Source: MED-G105 sp965263305 (lineage in GTDB: Bacteria; Pseudomonadota; Alphaproteobacteria; Caulobacterales; Parvularculaceae). Taken from it: a stretch of DNA of 64,000 bases. A model generated the notes under the pieces. The model had not been told where the DNA came from. It saw only the letters and a program-made list of their open reading frames with translations, and ran no database searches. Positions 18,621 through 26,872 of the stretch are shown in pieces; within the stretch, counting starts at the first letter, position 1; the number at the start of each line of letters is the position of its first letter. The position numbers and the translations under genes are program-made. Where the stretch lies: contig OZ253666.1 in NCBI GenBank assembly GCA_965263305.1, positions 2,356,001-2,420,000 of the forward strand. Reading direction: 5' to 3'.

Positions 18621-19799
18621 ATGATTCTACCCGCCGCCGTCGATCAATCCCACGATCCACGTCCCACCGCCCTTTACGCCGCCGCTGTTTCGGAAAGCGC
18701 CGTAAATCGGTGGGCGACAGTAAATGGGTGGGCGGCCGCACGTGTTTTTTCCTCGACGATGGAAGAGTACGATGCGCTGACGAATGAAGTCGCGGTTGTC
18801 GATCTGGGACCGCTTTGTCGGTATACGGTGCGCGGGGTTGACGCGTCTAACGTATTGGCGCGGATCACCACGGCGCCGGTGCGTGACCTTGCCATGGGGG
18901 AAAGCGGGCGGGGGCTCGTTCTCGATAAAGATGGCATGGTCGTTGACCTCTGCGATGTGGCCCGATTATCGGGCGATCTTTACTTGTTAACGACATCATC
19001 ATCTTTAGACAGACGGTTACAAGTCGCCGCCCGAGGTCTTGATGTTGTTGTCGAAAATATTTCAACGGTTGTGGCGGCGCTTGGGCTTTTTGGCCCAAAA
19101 GCGCGAGAGGCCGCTGGCGGTGCAGGCTTTGATTTTGCGAGTGGGTCGCAAGCCTCGCAAGGTCGCGTGCGCGGTGTTGAGACCTTTATTCGACCCACCG
19201 AAATCGGGCGAGCGGTTGGTGTAGAAATCATCTATCCGGCAGAAGAAGCGTTAATTCTCTGGGAGCGGGTGCGACGAGCGGCGAAACCGACCCCTGCCGG
19301 GCTTGATGCTTGCGACATCGTCCGGATTGAGGGTGGTGCGCCCAGACCGGGGGTCGATTTTATCAGCGCCGAGAAAGGCGCCGCGCTTCGCCGCCGTCTA
19401 CCTCATGAATTAGGATTGCCCCATCTGGCGCCCGCGAACCGGGCCTGGTTTAACGGGCGGCGCGCACTTGCGAAAGCCGAGGGCGATCGGCGATTGGTCA
19501 CGCTCACGGCTGATGTGGACAGAGTGCAGCCAGGCGCGCCTATTCTCGTGAAAGGCGCGACGGTCGGGCAAGTGACGAGTGCTGCGTTTTCGCCAAGCCT
19601 GCGCGCGGCGGTGTGTTTTGCCGATATCGACCGGGCCGGCCTTGGTAAGCCGCTCGATGTTGTCATCGCCTCTTCAAGGGCTGGCGAGCCGCCGAAGACC
19701 GCGCCGGCGGCCTTTATGGAAACCGTGGAAAGCGGCCTTGCGGCGGCGTTTCGGGCAAATGAAAAAAAAGCGACGGAATCCGAAACACGGCGCGTTTAA
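18621..19799 (+). CDS. Aminomethyltransferase (GcvT)-like folate-binding protein
   Basis: A 392-residue protein of the GcvT/YgfZ/sarcosine-dehydrogenase fold. Visible features are AVVDLGPLCRYTVRGVDASNVLARITT near residue 60, LVLDKDGMVVDLCDVARL, a GVEIIYPAEEA block near 205, DACDIVRIEGGAPRPGVDF near 240, and a C-terminal barrel with GQVTSAAFSPSLR. These match the tetrahydrofolate-binding family that transfers or scavenges one-carbon units. The exact partner is unknown. It begins with ATG at 18621 after AGGAGTAAG and is probably in one transcript with the two flavoproteins, which could supply an iminium or formaldehyde adduct for folate trapping. Confidence 0.82.
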   Translation: MILPAAVDQSHDPRPTALYAAAVSESAVNRWATVNGWAAARVFSSTMEEYDALTNEVAVVDLGPLCRYTVRGVDASNVLARITTAPVRDLAMGESGRGLVLDKDGMVVDLCDVARLSGDLYLLTTSSSLDRRLQVAARGLDVVVENISTVVAALGLFGPKAREAAGGAGFDFASGSQASQGRVRGVETFIRPTEIGRAVGVEIIYPAEEALILWERVRRAAKPTPAGLDACDIVRIEGGAPRPGVDFISAEKGAALRRRLPHELGLPHLAPANRAWFNGRRALAKAEGDRRLVTLTADVDRVQPGAPILVKGATVGQVTSAAFSPSLRAAVCFADIDRAGLGKPLDVVIASSRAGEPPKTAPAAFMETVESGLAAAFRANEKKATESETRRV

Positions 19800-19863
19800 C
19801 CCTTTGTAAGCCGCCCAGTGACGATGTTTTACTCAATTCTGCGGCGACCAAAGGAGAATTTAG

Positions 19864-20316
19864 ATGAAAAAAACCCTGATTTCCGCCACGCTTTTGGCGA
19901 CGGTTCCGCTCATTGCCGTTGTCGGGTCCGCCATGGCCCAACCGCCCGCTGATGCGAGTGGGCGCGGTGAACGCATGTGGGAACGCCTCGATTCTGACGG
20001 TGACGGCGAGGTCTTGGTAACCGAGATTGAACAGCGTGCAGCGGCCAGAGCGCTGGAACGCGCCCAAGAAATGGACAGCAACGGCGACGGCGTTGTGACC
20101 AAAGAAGAAGCCAAAGCGTTTCATCGCGCGAAGAAAGAAAAGCGCCGCGCCAAGCGCGAAGCACGTCGGTTCCCTGATGAAAATGGTGATGGCGTCGTCA
20201 GTCGGGAAGAGTTCATCGAGGCTGCAGAGACGCGTTTCGATCGCCTCGATAAGAACGCCGATGGTGTATTGAGTGAGGATGAAAAACCGAAGGGTAATCG
20301 GCGCCGCCGTCGCTAG
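19864..20316 (+). CDS. Secreted EF-hand protein
   Basis: A 150-residue protein with a signal peptide (MKKTLISATLLATVPLIAVV...AMAQ). It has four EF-hand calcium loops: DSDGDGEVLVTE, DSNGDGVVTKEE, DENGDGVVSREE and DKNADGVLSEDE. A very basic linker (AKKEKRRAKREARR) lies between loops 2 and 3, and the C-terminus ends in RRRRR. Loops 2-4 keep the Asp/Asn-x-Asp/Asn-x-Asp-Gly and terminal Glu ligands; in loop 1 position 12 is Glu. It is probably periplasmic and binds calcium. RBS is AAAGGAG before the ATG at 19864. The downstream ECF sigma operon and a hairpin between them suggest joint function or control. Confidence 0.88.
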   Translation: MKKTLISATLLATVPLIAVVGSAMAQPPADASGRGERMWERLDSDGDGEVLVTEIEQRAAARALERAQEMDSNGDGVVTKEEAKAFHRAKKEKRRAKREARRFPDENGDGVVSREEFIEAAETRFDRLDKNADGVLSEDEKPKGNRRRRR

Positions 20317-20333
20317 TCTTGGTCGGTGTTTCT

Positions 20334-20376
20334 CGTCGCCATTTTTGTGAGTTGAGACTCGCGTAAAATGGCGACG
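20334..20376 (+). promoter_or_regulatory. Long hairpin between EF-hand gene and ECF sigma gene
   Basis: A perfect 12-bp inverted repeat (CGTCGCCATTTT at 20334-20345, AAAATGGCGACG at 20365-20376) enclosing a 19-nt loop that itself can pair (GAGT/ACTC). No T-tract follows directly, so it may be an attenuator, an mRNA-stability element or a weak bidirectional terminator. Confidence 0.5.
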
Positions 20377-20460
20377 CCGGTATGATTTCGCTTTACTCGC
20401 CGGCACAGAACGGTTGGCGGCGTCGTCAGCAGCGACATTGATCAAATTTGATGATGGTTT

Positions 20461-21111
20461 TTGGTGTCTGATCAAAGTGATGAAGCGCTGATCATGCGTG
20501 CTGGCCGGGGGGATCGCCTTGCGGCCAGTACTCTTGTTGCGCGTCATACGGACAAAGTTATGGGACTGTGTTATCGAATGTTGGGCGCGCGCGATCTTGC
20601 CGAAGATGCCGCTCAAGAAACTTTTCTGAGGGTTTGGAAGTCGGCGGCGACATGGCGCGCAAAGGGTGCAAAATTTGAAACGTGGCTATACCGGGTCGCC
20701 ATGAATATTTGCCTTGATCAATTACGTCGAAGAAAGCGCGTTGGCGGCGTTGAAACGCCTCTGGAGGCAGCGCCGGATCCTGAAGATGGCGCGCTACCCG
20801 CTGACGCCGTCTTAGAGGAACGCGAAGAGGCGGCCATGATAAAAAACGCGATCGCCGCCCTGCCGGCGCGGCAACGCCAGGCGATTGTTCTTTGTCACTA
20901 CCAAGAGTTGTCGAACATCGACAGCGCAGTGGTTATGGGCATAAGCGTCGATGCGATGGAGTCCTTGTTAGCGCGTGGCCGGCGCGCCTTGAAACAAGCG
21001 CTTCTGTCAAAACCTCCTATGGCGCCGTCGCGAAACGCGATTGAACAACGAAACGCGTCGACCCGCCATCGTGATGGCATTGGAGAAGGGCGTGAAAGGG
21101 TTGAACGATGA
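20461..21111 (+). CDS. ECF-type sigma factor
   Basis: A 216-residue sigma-70 family protein. Region 2 is RHTDKVMGLCYRMLGARDLAEDAAQETFLRVWKS near residues 28-62, with FETWLYRVAMNICLDQLRRRKR completing the -10 contacts. Region 4 is ALPARQRQAIVLCHYQELSNIDSAVVMGISVDAMESLLARGRRAL. There is a ~28-residue polar C-terminal tail. The start is uncertain: the frame opens at TTG 20461, with GTG at 20464 as an equal alternative and no clear ribosome-binding site. Its stop overlaps the next small membrane protein by 4 bp, the usual place for an anti-sigma factor. Confidence 0.9.
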   Translation: MVSDQSDEALIMRAGRGDRLAASTLVARHTDKVMGLCYRMLGARDLAEDAAQETFLRVWKSAATWRAKGAKFETWLYRVAMNICLDQLRRRKRVGGVETPLEAAPDPEDGALPADAVLEEREEAAMIKNAIAALPARQRQAIVLCHYQELSNIDSAVVMGISVDAMESLLARGRRALKQALLSKPPMAPSRNAIEQRNASTRHRDGIGEGRERVER

Positions 21112-21554
21112 ACACAGAAAATGATCATCCTATGAATGATGATGGGGATGTCATATCGGCTGCCCTGCAATCTTCAGAACCAGCGCCAAAGGCGAGCGCC
21201 GCCCTGCAGCAGGCGATCTTAAACGATTTTGACGAGACGGTTTTAATTTCCCGACGGAGCGGTGTTGGTAAGGTTTGGGCGTCTATTGTCGGCGTCCTCG
21301 ATTTTCAGGGGCGGGGTTATCGTCGGTACGCGCCTTTTTATGCTTCTGGAATGGCGATGATGACCGCGACGTTTGGCGTCCTGATGGGGGTGTTAACGAG
21401 CAATGCTAATGCCGCCCAAGAATGGGAAGCGTTGGCTTACTTGGATACGACCTTTGAAACAGTCTTTGTGAACGATGACGTCGATAGCGTTTTTAGTCGT
21501 GACGATGCGGAACGATCAGATCGAAACGGCGCCAATGTCGGCGAGGGGTTATGA
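21108..21554 (+). CDS. Small single-span membrane protein, possible anti-sigma partner
   Basis: A 148-residue protein overlapping the ECF sigma gene by 4 bp and the next gene by 4 bp (ATGA). It has an acidic N-terminal ~60 residues (SAALQQAILNDFDETVL), one transmembrane segment near residues 75-95 (FYASGMAMMTATFGVLMGVLT), and a short acidic tail that would lie outside. Topology and gene order are those of an anti-sigma factor, but no zinc-binding HxxxCxxC motif is seen, so the role is inferred from context. Confidence 0.6.
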   Translation: MNTENDHPMNDDGDVISAALQSSEPAPKASAALQQAILNDFDETVLISRRSGVGKVWASIVGVLDFQGRGYRRYAPFYASGMAMMTATFGVLMGVLTSNANAAQEWEALAYLDTTFETVFVNDDVDSVFSRDDAERSDRNGANVGEGL

Positions 21555-22120
21555 TGAATAGATCTCTTTTGGCACTGCTAATTGTATCTCTCGGGCTAAA
21601 CATTTTTATTGGCGGGTTTTGGGCCGGGCGGATGATCGGCGGCGCTCACCAGCAAGAGAATATTGAAGACCACCCCTCGGCTCGGAATGAACGCGTCAGG
21701 CGCGGCGGTTTGCGATTGGGGGCAATCGGGGTGGCGCGGGACGATATTCCGCGCGAACTACGGGGCGCCTTACGACAATCCATGCGCGAAACCCGAGCCG
21801 AGCGTCTCCGGGATCGCGAGGAGATGTGGGACCTTCGCGGTCAATTGCACGACGCACTGATACAAGACCCCGTGGATCGAGCTGCGGCGCAAGAATTGTT
21901 GCAATCCCTCAATGCGCTCAATCGAAAGCGCGAAGAAAGAGCGGCTCTTATGATGCTCGAATTTTTAGAAGGGCTACCCGCTGAGGAGCGTCGCGCGGTG
22001 CTGGAACGCGGTGCGCAGCGCTTGGAAGGGCGCTCACGCCGACGCCGCAGCGCGCCACGTGACGTCGAGACGCCAGGTGAAAAAACCACGCCCATTGAAG
22101 GCCAAACGCCCCCTGAATAA
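21551..22120 (+). CDS. Spy/CpxP-like periplasmic metal-sensor (Metal_resist) protein
   Basis: A 189-residue protein with an N-terminal membrane anchor (MNRSLLALLIVSLGLNIFIGGFWAGRMIG), then an Arg/Glu-rich all-helical domain: DDIPRELRGALRQSMRE, ERLRDREEMWDLRGQLHDALIQDPVDRAAAQELLQSLNAL, LPAEERRAVLERG. This matches the heavy-metal-resistance (CnrX/Spy-like) family, which in ECF systems forms the periplasmic sensor that binds the anti-sigma protein. No His/Met cluster for metals is obvious. With the two upstream genes it makes a sigma, membrane partner, periplasmic sensor cassette like cnrYXH. It ends in a polar, likely disordered tail. Confidence 0.75.
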   Translation: MMNRSLLALLIVSLGLNIFIGGFWAGRMIGGAHQQENIEDHPSARNERVRRGGLRLGAIGVARDDIPRELRGALRQSMRETRAERLRDREEMWDLRGQLHDALIQDPVDRAAAQELLQSLNALNRKREERAALMMLEFLEGLPAEERRAVLERGAQRLEGRSRRRRSAPRDVETPGEKTTPIEGQTPPE

Positions 22121-22163
22121 TTAGGGCTTGATTTCTTTCGGACCTGAGAAACCGTGCATCGTC

Positions 22164-23120
22164 TCAGCGATCGGCAAACCCATCCGTCGCCCGGACAAGC
22201 GCGTCGATAATGCCGGGTTCGCTGGCGGCATGGCCGGCATCCAACACGATATCGAGTGTTGCTTCGGGCCAAGCACGATGCAGATCCCAAGCGCTCTTCA
22301 TCGGGGTGACGATATCATAGCGTCCCTGCACGATAACGCCGGGGATGTGGCGGATTTTATCCATATCGCGGAGTATTTGGCTTTCGTGGTCAAAAAAGCC
22401 TTTGTTGATAAAATAGTGGCTTTCGATACGGGCAAAGGCGATGGCGAACGCCTCTCCGCCGAAGCTGCTCACTCTTTCCGGAGACGGATAAAGTGAAACG
22501 GCGCCGCCCTCCCAAATGCTCCAAGCGCGGGCGCACCGTAACCGCTCCTCTTCGTCGTCGCCGGTTAGCCGGCGGTGGTAGGCGGTAAGGAGATCGCCGC
22601 GCTCGGCCTCGGGGATCGGCGCAATGAAATCTTCCCAAGCCTCTGGGAGCACCCAATTGGCGCCTTCTTGGTAAAACCAATCGATTTCTTCTTTTCGCAA
22701 CATGAAAATGCCGCGTAAGACAAGTTCTGTTACCCGGTCGGGGTGTTGCTGGGCGTAGGTTAACGCGAGGGTCGATCCCCACGAGCCGCCAAACACTTGC
22801 CATTTCTCGATGCCGAGTTTGCGGCGTAATGCTTCCATGTCTTCAACAAGGCGCCAGGTCGTGTTTTCCTCAAGGCAGGCGTTCGGACGAGAGCGCCCGC
22901 AGCCGCGCTGGTCAAACAGAATAATCTTGTACCGGCTCGCATCGAAATAACGCCGCATGGAGGGCGTCGCGCCGCCGCCGGGACCGCCGTGACAAACAAC
23001 AACGGGTTTCCCGTCAGGAGATCCGGATACTTCGTAATAAATTTCATGAATATCCGAAACCTTTAGCAGCCCAGACTCATGGGGGTCGAGGGGCGGATAC
23101 AATGAGCGTTTTTGTGACAT
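22164..23120 (-). CDS. pip: Prolyl aminopeptidase
   Basis: A 318-residue alpha/beta hydrolase of the proline iminopeptidase family. The oxyanion motif HGGPGGG is at 44-50, DQRGCGRSRPN at 70-80, and the nucleophile elbow GGSWGS has Ser113. The acidic and His residues appear in QGRYDIVTP and DAGHAASEPG near the C-terminus. It removes N-terminal proline from peptides in the cytoplasm. It is a single gene, divergently oriented from a lipoprotein gene with a 188-bp promoter region between them. Length and motif order are normal. Confidence 0.94.
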   Translation of the reverse strand: MSQKRSLYPPLDPHESGLLKVSDIHEIYYEVSGSPDGKPVVVCHGGPGGGATPSMRRYFDASRYKIILFDQRGCGRSRPNACLEENTTWRLVEDMEALRRKLGIEKWQVFGGSWGSTLALTYAQQHPDRVTELVLRGIFMLRKEEIDWFYQEGANWVLPEAWEDFIAPIPEAERGDLLTAYHRRLTGDDEEERLRCARAWSIWEGGAVSLYPSPERVSSFGGEAFAIAFARIESHYFINKGFFDHESQILRDMDKIRHIPGVIVQGRYDIVTPMKSAWDLHRAWPEATLDIVLDAGHAASEPGIIDALVRATDGFADR

Positions 23121-23308
23121 AAGGTGCTGACTTTACGTTTTTGTCATGTTATAAATTAACGAGGGGTAGTGGGCGGTCTTCGATCGATATAAATCGTGGC
23201 GAATTGCGAAAGCGATCGCAACGGGTTGATGTTGAAACAAGGCTATAGCGTTGATCGTTGTTTTTAAGAAGAACCAATTGATCAGCGTATCAGGGTGTTG
23301 GGAGTAGG

Positions 23309-24040
23309 ATGGCGCCAAGTGTTCATTTGGTGGGCGCAGCTTCTGAAAAGAGGCGGGCTCGGCCGGTTCGTCGCAGTATTGCGGGACTTTTCCTCATTAC
23401 AAGCCTTGGGGTTCCTGTGACCGGATGCGTCACCGTTGGCGGTGCGCCATCAGGGTCTATCGCCCCATCCTCATCAGCAAAAGCGCGAGCGGGCGAGCGT
23501 GAGGCGCTCGTCGAGGCTGCAAGCGCCGTCGCGCCCATCGCTTGGCAGGCGCCGGCGCAACCAACTTTTGCTGACCGGCTCTGGGGTGTCGCGAATGACC
23601 AATCATCCCAACCCAAGCGTCGCGATATCATCGACGGATATGTTGATCGATTGCAAGGCGCCTCCGACCCGGTTGAAGCCCTTGAACAGGACGCCTCGCA
23701 GCAACTGGACGCGGCCGAACGGCTCATTGCGACGGCCGAACAGGCGCTCGATGCGATTGAGCCCCGTATGAGCGATGTGGGCGTTCTCGAAGCTGCGATT
23801 GCTGATCTGCGCGTTAGCCGCAGCATTTACCTATCCGCGCTGAGACAAATAAAGACCAACAATGATGAGGATGAAAGGGCAAGCGTTTCGCTGACCCGCA
23901 TCCGAGTAAAGACCGGTTTTGATGTGGCGATCAAACAAGTTGGGGATTTGGCAAGCGAGTTAGCCGATCGCGCTATGACGACAAACGTCCAAAGGGTTGC
24001 TGAGCCGGGCGTTGCGACCAACCGATTTAGACTCAAATAG
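23309..24040 (+). CDS. Putative lipoprotein of unknown function
   Basis: A 243-residue protein with a basic N-terminus, a hydrophobic segment (AGLFLITSLG) and a lipobox-like VTGC near residue 40, followed by a Gly/Ser/Ala linker. That suggests a lipid-anchored envelope protein. The rest is helical and acidic with heptad-like stretches (EALEQDASQQLDAAERLIATAEQALDAIEPR). No known domain is recognised. The hydrophobic segment starts ~25 residues in, so a later start is possible, but no in-frame ATG is seen before the lipobox. A strong hairpin terminator follows. Confidence 0.65.
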   Translation: MAPSVHLVGAASEKRRARPVRRSIAGLFLITSLGVPVTGCVTVGGAPSGSIAPSSSAKARAGEREALVEAASAVAPIAWQAPAQPTFADRLWGVANDQSSQPKRRDIIDGYVDRLQGASDPVEALEQDASQQLDAAERLIATAEQALDAIEPRMSDVGVLEAAIADLRVSRSIYLSALRQIKTNNDEDERASVSLTRIRVKTGFDVAIKQVGDLASELADRAMTTNVQRVAEPGVATNRFRLK

Positions 24041-24058
24041 CACCGAATTTTAAACGCA

Positions 24059-24111
24059 AGCCGCGACCGAATTGGATTGAACCGGGCGCCGCCCGGTCGT
24101 CGGCTTTTTTT
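24059..24111 (+). terminator. Rho-independent terminator after lipoprotein gene
   Basis: Nested hairpin: an outer stem AGCCGCGACCG (24059-24069) pairs with CGGTCGTCGGC, and an inner stem ACCGGGC (24081-24087) pairs with GCCCGGT (24091-24097). Seven T residues follow to 24111. It lies 18 bp after the stop and also faces the convergent cyclase-like gene. Confidence 0.8.
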
Positions 24112-24161
24112 CTGGGGCGTTTAATCTGGGCGGTTTAATCTGGGACGTTCAGTCGACTGCA

Positions 24162-26471
24162 TTAAATCGTGACATCAACGACGCCGTCCCATTCGTCCGG
24201 ATCATCATGCAGTTTCGCATTGATGCGGCTTTCGTAGATATCGAACAACGCGATTTTGGAGCCTGGCGACTGACGGGCTTTGCCTAGATGCGCTTTGGCC
24301 GCCAGAAAATCACCCGTGCGATACGACGTCAGCATCTGGCGGTGGGCGTCATCAAGAGCGCGAAACCCTTTGCTAGATTTGATGAATGGATTGCCAACGA
24401 GAGCGTAAACGGTGAATGCGCGCGTCGCACCGCGAGGCTTTAGGCGATCCAATTCAAGAAACGCGAAATTATGATTGGTTTTGCGATAAATTTCTTCATC
24501 GCAGATGATGGCGGGTCCATAAAACTCAGCCTGCCGACGAAGGAAGGCCGCTGTTTCAATCGCGCGCCCAACGGCCGAGTAGCGTTTCGATTTGCCATGC
24601 CCCATGGGGCCCACGAAGCACTCTCCTGATGCGATCCCGATGGCGAGATGGAGTTGGACATCCCGAGTATGGGGGGAGGCTTCGAGCTCCAAATTGATTT
24701 TGTCCATGCTTTCCACAAGACGCAGCGCATTTGAGCAAGCGGCCTTTTTATGGTCCGCCGTTTCTAGGGGCGCGTTGAAGTAAGCGTAGATTTTACCACC
24801 ATCGGCCTGATCGACCGAGGCGCCCATTTCCACAAGAGATTTTCGCAACGCGTTGGCGGAGGCGGCGATCAACCCTGTCGCATCGCCCGGCCTTCCCGCG
24901 AGTTTCTCTTGATCACTGTCGAGAAGACGCAGCTCGCAGGCGAGAATAGTGATTTCCCGACGCGCGCCCTCCAGAATGTCGCCTGCGCCTTCTTCGCGAA
25001 GTTTTTTCATGGTTTGCTCTGGTAGCGCCCCTTTGAAGTTTCCTCGCACCACATCGTCTTGGAGCGCCGCGCCAAGGGACCGCCCGCCGGCGACGGTGAA
25101 CGCGCCCAAGAAAAGCGCGGCTGCGCAAAGCGTCGGGTCAATCAGTAAGCGCCCAAAACTGAAGGCGGCGGCGGATCCGGCGAATGTCAGCATGGCGAGA
25201 AACGCCGACAGGGCGATCGCACGCCAGAACGTCAGTTTTTGGGACCACATGACCGCGCCGGCGCCCAGAAGAAGAATTCCCAATCCTTCAACATAACCCA
25301 CCCATCCTGGTCTTTTGCTTTGCGCACCATCGACGAGTTGTTGGGCAATCAGTCCGTGCACGTCAAGCGGCGTTAGGTCACCCCGCGCCGTCCGGACAAC
25401 GCCCCCAATTTCATCGTCAAGACCGATAATGACAACTTTGTTTTTCACCGCCGACAATGAGGCGCGATCTTCGAGTATATGCCAGGCTGGGGTCGTCGGT
25501 AGAGCCAGTTGACGCGGCCAATAGAGGCGGGTTCTGGCGTACCGGTCGAGATTAAAGCGAACATCGCCAATTGTCGCGCCGGTGATAACACGGCCGGCAT
25601 TTGTGACGGCGGTCGATGCTGGGTCCAGGACGACATGGCCGTTTTGCGGCGTGCCTGTAGGCGCTGCAGCTATTTTGGCCATGCGCGCTGCTTCCAAGGC
25701 GGCGAGCGGTGTTGGTGAATTATTCAGTGTCCAAATGAGCGGCGGCGTTCTAAAGACGCCGTCCTCATCAACGGGAAGCGCAGTGACAGTCGTTTGTACA
25801 CTATCTTTCAAAACGGGGCTGACGGGAAAGCGTTCTCTTGCCACTGGCAGTGTCAGAAAATCACTGTCCGCCCCGTCAGCTAAAAGCGTCCAGGAGGCGC
25901 GATCTATATTTCCCTGACCAAGGCGCAATGCTTCTGCGTGGGTTGCGACGCCGCCTGGGTTCACTGCGATAGCGCCGAGTGTCTGGTCGTCAAGTTGATC
26001 GCCGGTTGGCCCGACAAAAGCCTCCGCCAGGAGTTTGTCCGTGCTCGGTAGGAGTGAAAGTTGCTCAGCAAGAATGTCGTCGCGGGCCCCGTCTAGCCAG
26101 AACGCGCCGATCGTTTCCGGGGAAAGGGGATCGGGCGCGTCAACCGGCTCGAGGTAAATAACCCCGGCGGCGCCGGCGGCGCGGGTTTTCTCAACTAAGT
26201 CGGCGACGTAGGACCGCGGCCATGGCCATGGGCCTACTTTGGCTGTGGTTTCTGAATCAATTTTAACGAGATGAATTGAGGGCGTCGTCGTCGCCTCCGC
26301 CGGCGATAAGCGTTGGTAGAGGTCAAACAAGCGTTCCCGCGACCCACCCGCGCGCGAATCTTTGTCCGCAAGGGCTGTGATGGCCATCAGCATCAAAACG
26401 CCGGTGACGACGAGCAGGGGCACGGCGGACATCCAGCGATATTTCGATGAGAAAGATTGGATTTTGGCCAC
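24162..26471 (-). CDS. CHASE2-domain protein with degenerate class III cyclase domain
   Basis: A 769-residue membrane protein. A first transmembrane helix (~15-33) is followed by a long extracytoplasmic CHASE2 domain (FDLYQRLSPAE, IHLVKIDSET, VGPWPWPRS, KNKVVIIGLDDEIGG..RTARGDLTPLDVHGLIAQQLVDG), three transmembrane helices (~395-470), then a C-terminal class III nucleotide cyclase fold (ILACELRLLD, GGKIYAYFNAPLETADHKKAA, LHLAIGIASGECFVGPMGHGKSKRYSAVGRAIETAAFLRR). Both metal-binding aspartates look lost: the usual F-x-D-I-R reads ACELR and G-D-x-x-M-A reads GGKIYA. It may therefore bind nucleotides or dimerise without making cAMP. Start at 26471 (ATG). Confidence 0.85.
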   Translation of the reverse strand: MAKIQSFSSKYRWMSAVPLLVVTGVLMLMAITALADKDSRAGGSRERLFDLYQRLSPAEATTTPSIHLVKIDSETTAKVGPWPWPRSYVADLVEKTRAAGAAGVIYLEPVDAPDPLSPETIGAFWLDGARDDILAEQLSLLPSTDKLLAEAFVGPTGDQLDDQTLGAIAVNPGGVATHAEALRLGQGNIDRASWTLLADGADSDFLTLPVARERFPVSPVLKDSVQTTVTALPVDEDGVFRTPPLIWTLNNSPTPLAALEAARMAKIAAAPTGTPQNGHVVLDPASTAVTNAGRVITGATIGDVRFNLDRYARTRLYWPRQLALPTTPAWHILEDRASLSAVKNKVVIIGLDDEIGGVVRTARGDLTPLDVHGLIAQQLVDGAQSKRPGWVGYVEGLGILLLGAGAVMWSQKLTFWRAIALSAFLAMLTFAGSAAAFSFGRLLIDPTLCAAALFLGAFTVAGGRSLGAALQDDVVRGNFKGALPEQTMKKLREEGAGDILEGARREITILACELRLLDSDQEKLAGRPGDATGLIAASANALRKSLVEMGASVDQADGGKIYAYFNAPLETADHKKAACSNALRLVESMDKINLELEASPHTRDVQLHLAIGIASGECFVGPMGHGKSKRYSAVGRAIETAAFLRRQAEFYGPAIICDEEIYRKTNHNFAFLELDRLKPRGATRAFTVYALVGNPFIKSSKGFRALDDAHRQMLTSYRTGDFLAAKAHLGKARQSPGSKIALFDIYESRINAKLHDDPDEWDGVVDVTI

Positions 26472-26872
26472 TCTAAAAACGCTCCACCAAAATTTATCCG
26501 TCTTGACTACTTAATCTTGCCGCGATTCCGTCTAAGAGACTGCCCAAGCGACGCCCTAATGGGACTGTATAACGCTTCGTCAGATTCTCCCGAAGAAACT
26601 TTTCCCTCATGGTTCTGTTTGGCCCCTGTTCGCCGCGCCGGACGACGCTATGCGCGGCTCTGTGGCAAAATCGCTTACCTTTTCGAGAAATTAGCGGAGG
26701 TAACGCTTGTTTGTCGTTCCGAACCCTACCGCGATAGGGTTTTGTTCACCATAATTTCAGGATGTTAGTCGCATTCTGTCCTCGTCCCTTTTTGTTGCAA
26801 GCCTTGTTCCGTTTTCCAAGGCTGCGCCGCAAGGGGCGGACAGGTTAACTATATGTAAAGTCAGGGAAAACA
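26472..26872. other. Intergenic region without recognised gene
   Basis: About 400 bp between the divergent cyclase-like gene and the MlaE-like transporter operon. It must hold both promoters. A 103-codon open frame crosses it, but its product is Cys/Arg-rich with no recognisable motif and it is not called a gene. No tRNA, riboswitch or terminator was seen. Confidence 0.5.

Noticed and set aside
26457..26768. 103-codon ORF between the cyclase-like and MlaE genes
   Set aside because: Overlaps the start of a real gene, no recognisable product or ribosome-binding site.
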